From an uncultured Lachnospiraceae bacterium (GTDB taxonomy: Bacteria; Bacillota; Clostridia; Lachnospirales; Anaerotignaceae), in NCBI GenBank assembly GCA_944383855.1, contig CALWRB010000042.1:1-64000 (forward strand): a stretch of DNA of 64,000 bases, given 5' to 3'. The notes beneath the pieces are model-generated. The model was not told the origin of the DNA. It saw nothing but the letters and a program-made list of their open reading frames with translations, and made no database searches. The position numbers were made by a program, and so were the translations under genes. Shown in pieces: positions 53,425 to 62,087 of the stretch. Every line of letters starts with the position of its first letter. Position 1 is the first letter of the stretch.

Positions 53425-56400
53425 ATGAAAAGAAATGATATCCACAAAGTCATGATTATCGGTTCCGGTCCTATTATCATCGGACAGGCTTGTGAGTTTG
53501 ACTATTCCGGCACACAGGCATGCAAGGCACTGCGTGCGCTGGGGTATGAGATCGTACTGGTCAATTCCAACCCTGCGACGATCATGACAGACCCTGAAAC
53601 AGCTGATGTGACATATATTGAGCCGTTGAATGTAAAACGACTGGAGCAGATCATTGAAAAAGAACGTCCCGATGCGCTGCTGCCAAACCTGGGCGGACAG
53701 AGCGGTTTGAACCTTTGCTCCGAGCTGCAGCAGGCAGGTATTTTGGATAAATACGGTGTAAAAGTCATCGGTGTGCAGGTAGATGCCATCGAAAGAGGCG
53801 AGGACCGTATCGAATTTAAGAACACGATGAACGAGTTGGGTATCGAAATGGCACGCAGTGAAGTGGCATATTCCGTGGAGGAAGCTGTCGGCATTGCGGA
53901 AAAACTGGGATACCCTGTTGTACTGCGTCCCGCTTATACGATGGGCGGCGCAGGCGGCGGTCTGGTATATAACGTGGAAGAATTAAAAACAGTCTGCGCA
54001 AGAGGTTTGCAGGCATCTTTGGTTGGACAGGTTCTGGTAGAAGAATCCATCTTAGGCTGGGAAGAACTGGAACTGGAAGTGGTGCGTGATGCAAAAAATC
54101 AGATGATCACGGTCTGCTTTATCGAAAATATCGATCCTTTGGGCGTACATACCGGCGATTCCTTCTGCTCCGCGCCGATGCTGACCATTTCCGAAGATGT
54201 GCAGAAAGAGCTGCAAAGACAGGCTTATAAAATCGTGGAAGCCATTGAAGTCATCGGCGGCACTAACGTACAGTTTGCGCATGATCCCGTCAGCGGCAGA
54301 ATCATTGTCATCGAGATCAATCCCCGTACTTCCCGTTCTTCCGCTTTGGCTTCCAAAGCAACCGGATTCCCCATTGCTTTGGTCAGCGCTATGTTAGCAA
54401 GCGGTCTGACACTGGACGAGATTCCCTGCGGCAAATATGGTACTTTGGACAAATATGTACCTTCCGGTGATTATGTAGTCATCAAATTCGCACGTTGGGC
54501 ATTTGAGAAATTCAAAGGCGCAGAGGATAAACTGGGTACACAGATGCGTGCGGTGGGCGAAGTTATGTCCATCGGCAAGACTTATAAAGAAGCGTTCCAG
54601 AAAGCGATCCGTTCTTTGGAGATCGGTCGTTACGGATTGGGTGGCGCGAAGGATTTCGGTGAGAAAACACTGGAAGAACTTCTGGAGCTTTTGCGTTACC
54701 CCACCAGCGAAAGACAGTTTGTGCTTTATGAAGCGCTGCGTAAGGGTGCGGATATCGAAACACTGTTCCAGATGACAAAAATCAAACATTATTTCTTAGA
54801 ACAGATGAAAGAACTGGTAGAGGAAGAAGAAGCGCTGAAGACATATGCAGGCAGTGTTCCTCCCGTTGCTGTATTAAAACAGGCAAAACTGGACGGCTTT
54901 GCGGACAGATATCTGGCAAAACTGCTTTCCGTACAGGAAGATGAGATCAGAGCTGCCAGAGAAGCGGCAGGCATTGTGGAAGCATGGGAAGGTGTGCATG
55001 TCAGCGGGACAAAAGACGCGGCATATTACTATTCCACCTACCATATCAAGGACGAAAGCCCTGTGAATACAGACAAGCCGAAGGTCATGATTCTGGGCGG
55101 CGGTCCGAACCGTATCGGACAGGGTATTGAATTTGACTACTGCTGTGTGCATGCGGCATTGGCATTGAAAGATCTGGGATTTGAAACGATCATTGTCAAC
55201 TGCAACCCCGAAACGGTTTCTACCGACTACGATACTTCCGATAAACTGTATTTCGAGCCTCTGACACTGGAAGATGTGTTAGCGATCCATGCGAAAGAAA
55301 AACCGATTGGCGTGATCGCACAGTTTGGCGGACAGACACCGTTGAATCTGGCTGCGGATCTGAAGAAAAACGGTGTGAATATCCTTGGCACCACACCGGA
55401 AACCATTGATTTGGCGGAGGACAGAGATCTGTTCCGTGAAATGATGGAAAAACTGGAAATCCCGATGCCCGAAAGCGGCATGGCGGTCAATACGGAAGAA
55501 GCGCTTGCGATCGCGGAAAAAATCGGTTATCCCGTGATGGTACGTCCTTCCTATGTACTGGGCGGCAGAGGCATGGAAGTGGTTTACGACAGCACTTCTT
55601 TGGCGTTTTATATGAAACAGGCAGTCGGCGTGACTCCCGACAGACCGATTTTGATCGACCGCTTCCTGCATAATGCGACCGAGTGCGAAGCAGACGCCAT
55701 CAGCGACGGAGAGCACGTATTTGTACCTTCCGTGATGGAGCATATCGAACTGGCAGGCGTTCACTCCGGTGACTCCGCTTGTGTGCTGCCGCCAAAGAGC
55801 CTGACAAAAGAGCAGATCGCGACCATTAAGGAATATACCAAAAAAATCGCAAGAGAAATGCATGTGGTCGGTTTGATGAATATGCAGTATGCGATTGAGG
55901 ACGGCAAAGTTTACGTTCTGGAGGCAAACCCCAGAGCAAGCCGTACTGTACCTTTGGTATCCAAGGTTTGCAATATCAAGATGGTACGTCTGGCGGTGGA
56001 GATTATGACTGCGCCCTATACCGGCAAGCCTTCTCCCGTACCCGGACTGAAAGAAAAGAAATTTGCGCACTACGGTGTAAAAGAAGCCGTATTCCCCTTC
56101 AATATGTTCCAGGAAGTAGACCCTATTCTTGGACCGGAAATGCGCTCTACGGGTGAAGTATTGGGACTTTCCGCGCACTTTGGCGAAGCCTATTTGAAAG
56201 CGCAGGAAGCGACCAAGACAGAATTGCCTGAAAAAGGTACGGTTTTGATCAGCGTCAGCGATAGAGATAAAGAACAGCTGGTGGAACTGGCGCAGAAATT
56301 CCATGACTGCGGTTTCTCCATTCTGGCAACGGCAGGCAGCTGTGATATGATTACCAAAGCAGGTATCCCTGCCGAAAAGGTGCTGAAACTGAAGGAAGGC

Positions 56401-56652
56401 AGACCGAATATCATTGACCACATCACAAACGGTCAGATCCAGCTGATCATCAATACACCGGTCGGCAATAAAGAAGGCGCGACCGATGACAGCTATATCC
56501 GTAAATCCGCGATCAAGTACAGAGTGCCGTATATCACCACTATGGCGGCAGCTTTGGCAACCGCGGAAGGCATTGCGGAAGCGCAGAAAGATCAGCCGGA
56601 AACTGTGAAATCTTTGCAGCAGTATCATGCGGAGATCATGGACGCGGAATAA
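53425..56652 (+). CDS. carB: Carbamoyl-phosphate synthase large subunit
   Basis: A 1,075-residue enzyme making carbamoyl phosphate for pyrimidine and arginine synthesis. It has two homologous ATP-grasp halves (GSGPIIIGQACEFDYSGTQA near residue 13 and GGGPNRIGQGIEFDYCCVHA near 556), an oligomerisation domain between them, and a C-terminal MGS-like allosteric domain (GTVLISVSDRDKEQLVELA and following). ATG 53425 follows AAGGAG; the open frame upstream is not conserved. The glutaminase partner carA is not adjacent and not in the window, so the two subunits are encoded separately or carA is just elsewhere. Confidence 0.96.
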   Translation: MKRNDIHKVMIIGSGPIIIGQACEFDYSGTQACKALRALGYEIVLVNSNPATIMTDPETADVTYIEPLNVKRLEQIIEKERPDALLPNLGGQSGLNLCSELQQAGILDKYGVKVIGVQVDAIERGEDRIEFKNTMNELGIEMARSEVAYSVEEAVGIAEKLGYPVVLRPAYTMGGAGGGLVYNVEELKTVCARGLQASLVGQVLVEESILGWEELELEVVRDAKNQMITVCFIENIDPLGVHTGDSFCSAPMLTISEDVQKELQRQAYKIVEAIEVIGGTNVQFAHDPVSGRIIVIEINPRTSRSSALASKATGFPIALVSAMLASGLTLDEIPCGKYGTLDKYVPSGDYVVIKFARWAFEKFKGAEDKLGTQMRAVGEVMSIGKTYKEAFQKAIRSLEIGRYGLGGAKDFGEKTLEELLELLRYPTSERQFVLYEALRKGADIETLFQMTKIKHYFLEQMKELVEEEEALKTYAGSVPPVAVLKQAKLDGFADRYLAKLLSVQEDEIRAAREAAGIVEAWEGVHVSGTKDAAYYYSTYHIKDESPVNTDKPKVMILGGGPNRIGQGIEFDYCCVHAALALKDLGFETIIVNCNPETVSTDYDTSDKLYFEPLTLEDVLAIHAKEKPIGVIAQFGGQTPLNLAADLKKNGVNILGTTPETIDLAEDRDLFREMMEKLEIPMPESGMAVNTEEALAIAEKIGYPVMVRPSYVLGGRGMEVVYDSTSLAFYMKQAVGVTPDRPILIDRFLHNATECEADAISDGEHVFVPSVMEHIELAGVHSGDSACVLPPKSLTKEQIATIKEYTKKIAREMHVVGLMNMQYAIEDGKVYVLEANPRASRTVPLVSKVCNIKMVRLAVEIMTAPYTGKPSPVPGLKEKKFAHYGVKEAVFPFNMFQEVDPILGPEMRSTGEVLGLSAHFGEAYLKAQEATKTELPEKGTVLISVSDRDKEQLVELAQKFHDCGFSILATAGSCDMITKAGIPAEKVLKLKEGRPNIIDHITNGQIQLIINTPVGNKEGATDDSYIRKSAIKYRVPYITTMAAALATAEGIAEAQKDQPETVKSLQQYHAEIMDAE

Positions 56653-56670
56653 AAAAATATGGAGTCAAGA

Positions 56671-56699
56671 AGAAGTCCCTGATCGGGACTTCTTTTTTT
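56671..56699 (+). terminator. Intrinsic terminator after carB
   Basis: AGAAGTCCC pairs perfectly with GGGACTTCT around TGATC; T6-7 follow. Confidence 0.93.
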
Positions 56700-56884
56700 G
56701 CGGAAATAAGGAGCGAGCGTTCGGAAGGGGAGTCTTTCTGTATCTGTTTTCCGACCGTCAGCCTTTTTCTCCGCGTTTTGTCCGTATCCTATTGCGATCA
56801 GAAAGCTCTCCTGCGATTTAAAAATCGTTCGGCAAGGAAAAAAGGCATATTTTGGCTGAAAATCAGAGAAAGCGGACAAATTTA
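56700..56884. other. Intergenic stretch without a supported gene
   Basis: The stretch between the carB and trxA terminators shows no ribosome-binding-site-linked frame and no recognised RNA. An open frame on the minus strand is not protein-like. Confidence 0.6.
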
Positions 56885-56920
56885 GGCAAAAAAACAAGGG
56901 CATCGTTTCAAACGATGCCC
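56885..56920 (-). terminator. Intrinsic terminator downstream of trxA
   Basis: On the minus strand GGGCATCGTTT pairs with AAACGATGCCC, a perfect 11-bp stem, followed by TTG-T7. It lies about 80 nt after the trxA stop. Confidence 0.9.
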
Positions 56921-56999
56921 TGTTGCCGTAAGGGTACGGCTTTATTCAGAAAGAGGAATCAAAAAAAGAAAAAGTTGATAGAAATTGACATTCACCGAT

Positions 57000-57317
57000 T
57001 TATTTTACCAACTGATTCAGCTTGTTTTTCAAAATTGCGGGAGGAACCGCGCCGATCACGGCATCTACAGGTTTACCGCCCTGGAAGAAGATCATATTCG
57101 GTACGCTCATCACATTATAACGCTGTGCCAGTTCCATGGACTGGTCAATATCCAACTTTGCGATCTTGGCTTTGCCGGCATATTCTGCTTCCAACTGTTC
57201 CAAAACGGGACCCATCATCTGGCAAGGACCGCACCAGGTTGCGAAAAAGTCTACCAATACAGGAACATCACTGTGCATGACTTCTTGTTCGAAGTTATTG
57301 TTATTCAAATAAAGCAT
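57000..57317 (-). CDS. trxA: Thioredoxin
   Basis: A 105-residue cytoplasmic disulfide reductase with the active site FFATWCGPCQMMGP (Cys29 and Cys32), the cis-proline region MSVPNMIFF and the C-terminal GAVPPAILKNKLNQLV. AGGAGG stands 8 nt before ATG 57317; an ATG six nt further upstream is too close to that site. The start has normal length for the family. No thioredoxin reductase gene is adjacent. It has a long leader and a consensus promoter. Confidence 0.96.
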   Translation of the reverse strand: MLYLNNNNFEQEVMHSDVPVLVDFFATWCGPCQMMGPVLEQLEAEYAGKAKIAKLDIDQSMELAQRYNVMSVPNMIFFQGGKPVDAVIGAVPPAILKNKLNQLVK

Positions 57318-57438
57318 TGTCATTTCCTCCTTTTTATCCGGTCCGACGTTTTTCCCCCGAAGCGGACAGCCGCTGTTTGGGGGATAGAAATAATATAGTA
57401 TCGTTACGATAAAAGTATACCACTGTTTGTTTAGATAC

Positions 57439-57467
57439 AGCATAGCACAGCTGTGAAAAATTGTCAA
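57439..57467 (-). promoter_or_regulatory. Promoter of trxA
   Basis: On the minus strand TTGACA and TATGCT are 17 nt apart. The leader of about 110 nt contains ATCGT-A-ACGAT (plus coordinates about 57394-57404) and a CCCCC/GGGGG hairpin near 57354-57385. Confidence 0.75.
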
Positions 57468-57593
57468 TAATTTTTATCAAATAAGAATAATTATTTTTTA
57501 TAAAAAGAAGTATACTTTTTTCTGTTTCGGCAATACTGATAAACGAGGATGTTATTCTCCCCCATACGATAACATTCTTTCTACTTCTTCCCC
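57468..57593. other. AT-rich spacer upstream of trxA
   Basis: No gene is seen. The stretch contains AGTATACTTTT near 57509, which repeats the GTATAC found near 57414 in the leader. It also holds an ATGTTAT / ATAACAT inverted repeat (57549-57555 and 57569-57575). Confidence 0.5.
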
Positions 57594-57682
57594 TTAAAAA
57601 AGGACACCATCGGTTTCAGAGTTTTTCGCGGAAGCGGCAAATGGCTGCGGCTGCGGAAAAAAAGAAACGGCGGTGTCCTTTC
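57594..57682 (-). terminator. Intrinsic terminator for ddl-murI
   Basis: On the minus strand GGACACC (with GTTTC beyond) pairs with GAAAC...GGTGTCC across a long loop, followed by T6. Confidence 0.75.
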
Positions 57683-57705
57683 GCTTTTTATATTTTTTAT
57701 GGGAA

Positions 57706-58509
57706 TCAGTAGGATTCAATGTCAATAATACGCGGGGTGTAGCTTTGTTTGAGCGCGCGTTCGCAAAGCGCACTGAAATTGGCGGCATCATCACTGCAGT
57801 AAAAGCTGCGTTTTCCTTCCTGTGTAGGTGCGTGCAGCGCATCTTTCTGCTGCAGAAAATCTTTCAGCTGCATGGCAGTAGCGCGTGCGGGGTCTACCAG
57901 ACGGACGCTTTCGCCGACGGTTTCGCCGATGCAGCGTTTTAGGAGCGGATAATGCGTGCAGCCAAGCACTAAGGCATCAATGCCTTTTTCCGTCAGTTCC
58001 CCTAAATACTCCTTTGCGGTCAGCTGCGCGATGGTGTTTTGCACAAAGCCTTCTTCCGCCAACGGCACAAATAAGGGGCAAGCCTTGGAAAACACCTGCA
58101 TATCCGGGCGCTGTTCCTGAATCAGGCGGGCATAGGCGCCGCTGCGAATGGTGGCGGCGGTACCGATGATGCCGATTTTACCGTTTTTGGTGGCAGCAAT
58201 GGCTTCTTGCACACCCGGAAGCACCACGCCAAAAAGCGGCACATCAAACATCTGCCGCAAAGACTCCAAGCTGTTGGAGGAGGCGGTGTTACAGGCAATG
58301 ACGATGGCTTTGACGTTTTTGGACAAAAGAAACCGTACGTCCTGCGCGGAAAAGCGTGTGACAGTTTCTTTGGATTTGGAGCCGTAAGGCAGCCGTGCTG
58401 TATCACCGAAGTAAACAATATCTTCCTGCGGCAGCACTTTGACGATCTCTTTGACCACCGTCAAACCGCCTACGCCGGAATCGAAAATACCGATAGGTCT
58501 GTTGTCCAT
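57706..58509 (-). CDS. murI: Glutamate racemase
   Basis: Cofactor-independent racemase of 267 residues that provides D-glutamate for peptidoglycan. The two catalytic cysteines are Cys73 in VIACNTASS and Cys184 in LGCTHYPLL. The N-terminal IGIFDSGVGGLTV and YFGDTARLPYG are family hallmarks. The gene lies 18 nt downstream of ddl, so both D-amino-acid steps of wall synthesis are in one operon. A GGATAAT-rich spacer with AAGAAGGATAATC provides the ribosome binding site. Confidence 0.96.
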   Translation of the reverse strand: MDNRPIGIFDSGVGGLTVVKEIVKVLPQEDIVYFGDTARLPYGSKSKETVTRFSAQDVRFLLSKNVKAIVIACNTASSNSLESLRQMFDVPLFGVVLPGVQEAIAATKNGKIGIIGTAATIRSGAYARLIQEQRPDMQVFSKACPLFVPLAEEGFVQNTIAQLTAKEYLGELTEKGIDALVLGCTHYPLLKRCIGETVGESVRLVDPARATAMQLKDFLQQKDALHAPTQEGKRSFYCSDDAANFSALCERALKQSYTPRIIDIESY

Positions 58510-58527
58510 TATGATTATCCTTCTTCC

Positions 58528-59601
58528 TTATCCTCTGATGCCGTTGTCACGTTCCAGTGCCAGACGGATCATTTCTTCTGTCAGAACAGACAGAGGCATG
58601 CCGGCGGCTTCCCACAGTTTGGGATACATACTGATGTCGGTAAAGCCCGGCATGGTGTTCATTTCATTGAATAATACCTTTCCGTCCTTCTCCCGCAGGA
58701 AAAAATCCACACGCGCCAAACCGCAGCAATCCACAGCGCGGTAAATGCGTTTTGCAATTTTTTGCATCTGCATAACGGTTTCTTCCGGCAGATCGGCGGG
58801 GATCACCGTAGCGGAAAGAGGGTTGTTGTATTTTGCGTCGTAGTCGTAAAAATCGCCCGCGGAGAGGATCTCGCCCACGCCGCTGACATGGATCAGGTCG
58901 TTACCCAGAACAGAGCATTCCATTTCCCTGCCAATAACGGCTTCTTCCACAATGATTTTCCGGTCATAACCCGCTGCGAAAAACAGTGCGGTTTCCAATT
59001 CATTGCGGTTTGTGGCTTTGGAAATGCCGACGGAGGAGCCTGCGCAGGAAGGCTTGACGAAGCAGGGATAGCCGATTTTTTTCTCCACACGCTTCAGTAC
59101 AGCCTCTTTATGTTCCAGTTCTTTGGCAAAAAGCCACAGATACTTTGTCTGCGGAATACGAAATGACTTCGCAATGGCTTTGGTATAGACTTTATCCATA
59201 CAAAGTGCGGAAGAAAGTACACCTGCACCGACATAGGGTACTTGTGCCAGTTCGCACAACCCCTGAATGGTGCCGTCTTCTCCCCATGCGCCATGCAGTA
59301 CGGGAAAGACTGCGTCGATCGGGATTTGTTTGACGCTGCCGCCCACGATTTTCAGAATCGCTTTTTGGGTCGCATCTGGACTGAATATCGCGGGAGTGCC
59401 GTATTTTTCCCATTCGCCTGTTTTGATATGTTCCACAGGACCGCTGTAGATCAGCCATTGTCCTTTTTTGGTGATGCCGATGGGAAGGACAAAAAATTTA
59501 TCGGTATCCATGGCGGAGATGATGTGAAACGCAGAGTTTCTGGATACTTCATGCTCCGAAGACTGACCGCCGAAAATGACGGCAATGGTTTTTTTGTGCA
59601 T
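58528..59601 (-). CDS. ddl: D-alanine--D-alanine ligase
   Basis: ATP-grasp ligase of 357 residues joining two D-Ala residues for peptidoglycan. It begins IAVIFGGQSSEHEVSRNSA and has VLHGAWGEDGTIQG, PCFVKPSCAGSSVGISK and the substrate loop YDYDAKYNNP with Tyr, as in D-Ala-D-Ala enzymes. RVDFFLREKDGKVLFNEMNTMPGFT closes the ATP-grasp site. I see no clear sign of a D-Lac or D-Ser (Van) type, but the split cannot be decided from single residues. ATG 59601 follows GGAAGGGGA. It is the first gene of the ddl-murI operon. Confidence 0.96.
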   Translation of the reverse strand: MHKKTIAVIFGGQSSEHEVSRNSAFHIISAMDTDKFFVLPIGITKKGQWLIYSGPVEHIKTGEWEKYGTPAIFSPDATQKAILKIVGGSVKQIPIDAVFPVLHGAWGEDGTIQGLCELAQVPYVGAGVLSSALCMDKVYTKAIAKSFRIPQTKYLWLFAKELEHKEAVLKRVEKKIGYPCFVKPSCAGSSVGISKATNRNELETALFFAAGYDRKIIVEEAVIGREMECSVLGNDLIHVSGVGEILSAGDFYDYDAKYNNPLSATVIPADLPEETVMQMQKIAKRIYRAVDCCGLARVDFFLREKDGKVLFNEMNTMPGFTDISMYPKLWEAAGMPLSVLTEEMIRLALERDNGIRG

Positions 59602-59666
59602 GGGATCCCCTTCCTTTCGAGAAGTTGCGTTTTCTCGCAAATTGCGGTAAGAAAACCTTACTTTGT

Positions 59667-59695
59667 ATTATATGCAAATCTTTTGGAGATGACAA
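59667..59695 (-). promoter_or_regulatory. Promoter of ddl-murI
   Basis: On the minus strand TTGTCA and TATAAT are separated by 17 nt, 65 nt before the ddl start. Confidence 0.8.
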
Positions 59696-59805
59696 TAAAA
59701 AATTCATGTGACTTTTTTAGCTGCGGATACGGTCTTTTTCCGTTTTGCGCGGCATATACTGTTTCCTGAAAGCAGACGAAAGAAGCAGGCAAAGGAGGCG
59801 CCGCT

Positions 59806-60822
59806 ATGGCAAAAAAGAAAAACGGCAAGGTATGGCGGCAGGAAACGGCGGCGTTTGTGGTGACGATGTTGGTCTTTGTACTGTTTTTTCATTCGGGCAG
59901 CAGTCTGATCTTAGGGGAAGTGCTGCCGGGACAAGCAGGTGCCAAAACGGCGCTGCAGCAAGCAGAGGAAGAAGAAAGCGTGCAGACGTTTTATCTGGGG
60001 CAGGAGGATATTACCTATTCCGAGCGGACACAGGCAAAGCGGGTAGCGGAAGTGCCGGAAAATATGCAGGATTTTGCGTCATTGGTGAAAAATTATTATA
60101 CCGTGGACAGCCGTACCCAGCTGTTGGAAAGTGATGTGGACCCTGAGGAGGCTTTAAGTATGGATCTGACGATCGATACCGAGTCGGAAGGACCGAAGGT
60201 GCTGATCTTTCATACCCATTCCACCGAAGGTTATGCGGACAGTGATATGTCCAAAGGCATGGAGGAAGGCATTTGGGGTGTCGGAGAGCGGCTGAAAGAA
60301 ATTTTGGAAGAAGAATACGGCATTGCAGTGCTGCATGATACCGGGCGGTATGATATCGTTGACGGAGTGGGGCAGATCACGGGGGCTTATGAGCGTATGG
60401 AACCGCCGATCCGAGAAATTTTGGCAAAATATCCTTCCATACAGGTCTGTATCGATATGCACCGTGACGGGGTCGCGGAAGGAACCAGACTGGTGACAGA
60501 GATCGACGGAAAAACGTGTGCAAAAGTAATGTTTTTTAACGGTCTTTGCCGTCTGAATACGGAAAACGGTCTGCAAGATATCAGCGGCTTGGAAAATCCA
60601 TATTTAAAAGAAAACCTTGCCTTTAGTTTGCAGATGCAGACGGCAGCGGCGGCTTTTGACGGTTTTACGCGGAAAATTTATTTGAATGCGTATCGCTTTA
60701 GTTTACATATGCTGCCAAGGTCTACACTGATCGAAGTCGGTGCGCAGACCAATACGAAACAGGAGGCTTTGAACGCGATGGAACCGCTTGCCGAAGTGTT
60801 GGCAGCCGTATTATTGGATTGA
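59806..60822 (+). CDS. spoIIP: Stage II sporulation protein P
   Basis: A 338-residue membrane-anchored peptidoglycan amidase/endopeptidase needed for engulfment, acting with SpoIID and SpoIIM. The membrane helix is at about residues 14-36 (FVVTMLVFVLFFHSGSSLIL). The catalytic region has LIFHTHSTEGY (His), YDIVDGVGQITGAYE, VCIDMHRDG and TLIEVGAQTNTKQEA (Glu). AAAGGAGG lies 7 nt before the ATG. CATATACT about 50 nt upstream resembles a sporulation sigma -10, but I could not fix a -35. In B. subtilis spoIIP follows gpr; gpr is not here. Confidence 0.95.
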   Translation: MAKKKNGKVWRQETAAFVVTMLVFVLFFHSGSSLILGEVLPGQAGAKTALQQAEEEESVQTFYLGQEDITYSERTQAKRVAEVPENMQDFASLVKNYYTVDSRTQLLESDVDPEEALSMDLTIDTESEGPKVLIFHTHSTEGYADSDMSKGMEEGIWGVGERLKEILEEEYGIAVLHDTGRYDIVDGVGQITGAYERMEPPIREILAKYPSIQVCIDMHRDGVAEGTRLVTEIDGKTCAKVMFFNGLCRLNTENGLQDISGLENPYLKENLAFSLQMQTAAAAFDGFTRKIYLNAYRFSLHMLPRSTLIEVGAQTNTKQEALNAMEPLAEVLAAVLLD

Positions 60823-60869
60823 AAAAAATAACCAGTCATAAAAAAATACGGCAGGGAAACAATAATGCC

Positions 60870-61268
60870 ATGAATATGGTATTACGATTTTTGATCTATG
60901 GTATGATCGGTTGGAGCATTGAGATATTGTATACGGGAGTGGAGGCGTTTTTCAAAAAAGATATTTGCCTGACAGGGAAAACATATCTTTGGATGTTTCC
61001 GCTCTATGGCAGTGTGGTATTTTTGGAGCCGCTGTTTTGGCTGCTGCGGGGGCAGAACCCTTTGATACGGGGAGGGGTGTATATGTGCTGCATATTTGCG
61101 GCGGAGTATCTTTCGGGGACTGTGATTCGCAGGATAACAGGAGTCTGTCCGTGGGATTACGGAGGAGGCAGACTTTCGGTAGAAGGTTTGATTCGCTGGG
61201 ATTTTGCGCCGTGCTGGTTTGCGGTAGGATTGTTGTATGAAGCGGTTTTTTTTCAATTCACATTGTGA
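60870..61268 (+). CDS. Putative membrane protein of the ABC_trans_CmpB (PF06541-like) family
   Basis: A 132-residue protein with four predicted membrane helices. The opening LRFLIYGMIGWSIEILYTG and the WDYGGGRLSVEGLIRWDFAPCWFAVGLLYE end match the small family often named 'putative ABC transporter type IV / CmpB'. No transport function has been firmly shown. I chose ATG 60870, about 11 nt after GGCAGGGA; an upstream TTG overlapping the spoIIP stop is possible. Being 47 nt after spoIIP with no terminator, it may be co-expressed during sporulation. Confidence 0.82.
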   Translation: MNMVLRFLIYGMIGWSIEILYTGVEAFFKKDICLTGKTYLWMFPLYGSVVFLEPLFWLLRGQNPLIRGGVYMCCIFAAEYLSGTVIRRITGVCPWDYGGGRLSVEGLIRWDFAPCWFAVGLLYEAVFFQFTL

Positions 61269-61412
61269 ATGGAGGCAGGGAACAAGGATTTCCTGCTTTT
61301 TATATATTTTAGCCGTGATAGGAAATAGAAAAATAAGCTATGCAATTTTGGCGCATTGGTGTAGAATAGAACACAGCAAAGAATCATCAAACAGCGGAGG
61401 GAAGCAGAAAAA

Positions 61413-62066
61413 ATGGCACAGTTTCAACAGGATATTATACTTTTTGACTTGGACGGAACATTGACAGACTCGGCGGAAGGCGTCATTCGCACGGCGCAGT
61501 ATACGATGGAACAATGCGGCATTCAGCCTTGGAGCGAAGCGGATCTGAGATTTATGGTAGGACCGCCGCTGTTACAGACATTCCGTAAGGAGTTCGGCAT
61601 GAATGAAGAAGAAGCTAACCATGCGTTAGCAATCTTTCGGGAAAGATATTTCAATATCGGCGCGTTTGAAAACAAGTTGTATGACGGTATCGTACCGATG
61701 TTAGAACAGCTCAAAAAACTGGGGAAGCGCATGGCGGTGGCAACTTCCAAAAACGAGGTTTCCGCAGTGCGTATTCTGGAGCATTTTCAGATCGCGTCTT
61801 ATTTTGAGGTGATCGGCGGTGACTGCCGCGAGAAAGAACGTAATACGAAAGCAAAGGTCGTTGCCTATGTTTTGGAACAGCTGCAGGCGAAGGCGGAAGA
61901 CGCTGTGATGGTCGGTGACAGAAACTATGATGTGGAAGGCGCGCACAGTCTGGGTATGCCCTGCATCGGAGTCCTTTACGGTTATGGCAGCAGGGAGGAG
62001 TTTGATGCTTGTGGAGCGGATCAGGTGGCGCAGACCCCTGCTGATGTGGTAAAATTATTTGCTTGA
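61413..62066 (+). CDS. HAD-family phosphatase (phosphoglycolate phosphatase-like)
   Basis: A 217-residue HAD superfamily IA hydrolase. Motif I is LFDLDGTLTDS with the nucleophile Asp, motif II is the Thr/Ser in AVATSKNE, and motif III/IV is Lys followed by MVGDRNYDVEGAHSLG. A helical cap lies between residues 16 and 85. It should dephosphorylate a small phosphate ester; proteins of this kind are variously labelled phosphoglycolate phosphatase, PpaX or YjjG. CGGAGGG precedes the ATG. The aldehyde dehydrogenase gene begins 21 nt downstream. Confidence 0.9.
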   Translation: MAQFQQDIILFDLDGTLTDSAEGVIRTAQYTMEQCGIQPWSEADLRFMVGPPLLQTFRKEFGMNEEEANHALAIFRERYFNIGAFENKLYDGIVPMLEQLKKLGKRMAVATSKNEVSAVRILEHFQIASYFEVIGGDCREKERNTKAKVVAYVLEQLQAKAEDAVMVGDRNYDVEGAHSLGMPCIGVLYGYGSREEFDACGADQVAQTPADVVKLFA

Positions 62067-62087
62067 AAAAGCGAAGGAGGAAGTATC

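Noticed and set aside
56625..56903. Minus-strand frame of 92 codons after carB
   Set aside because: It covers the carB terminator, has no convincing start and shows no protein-like pattern.
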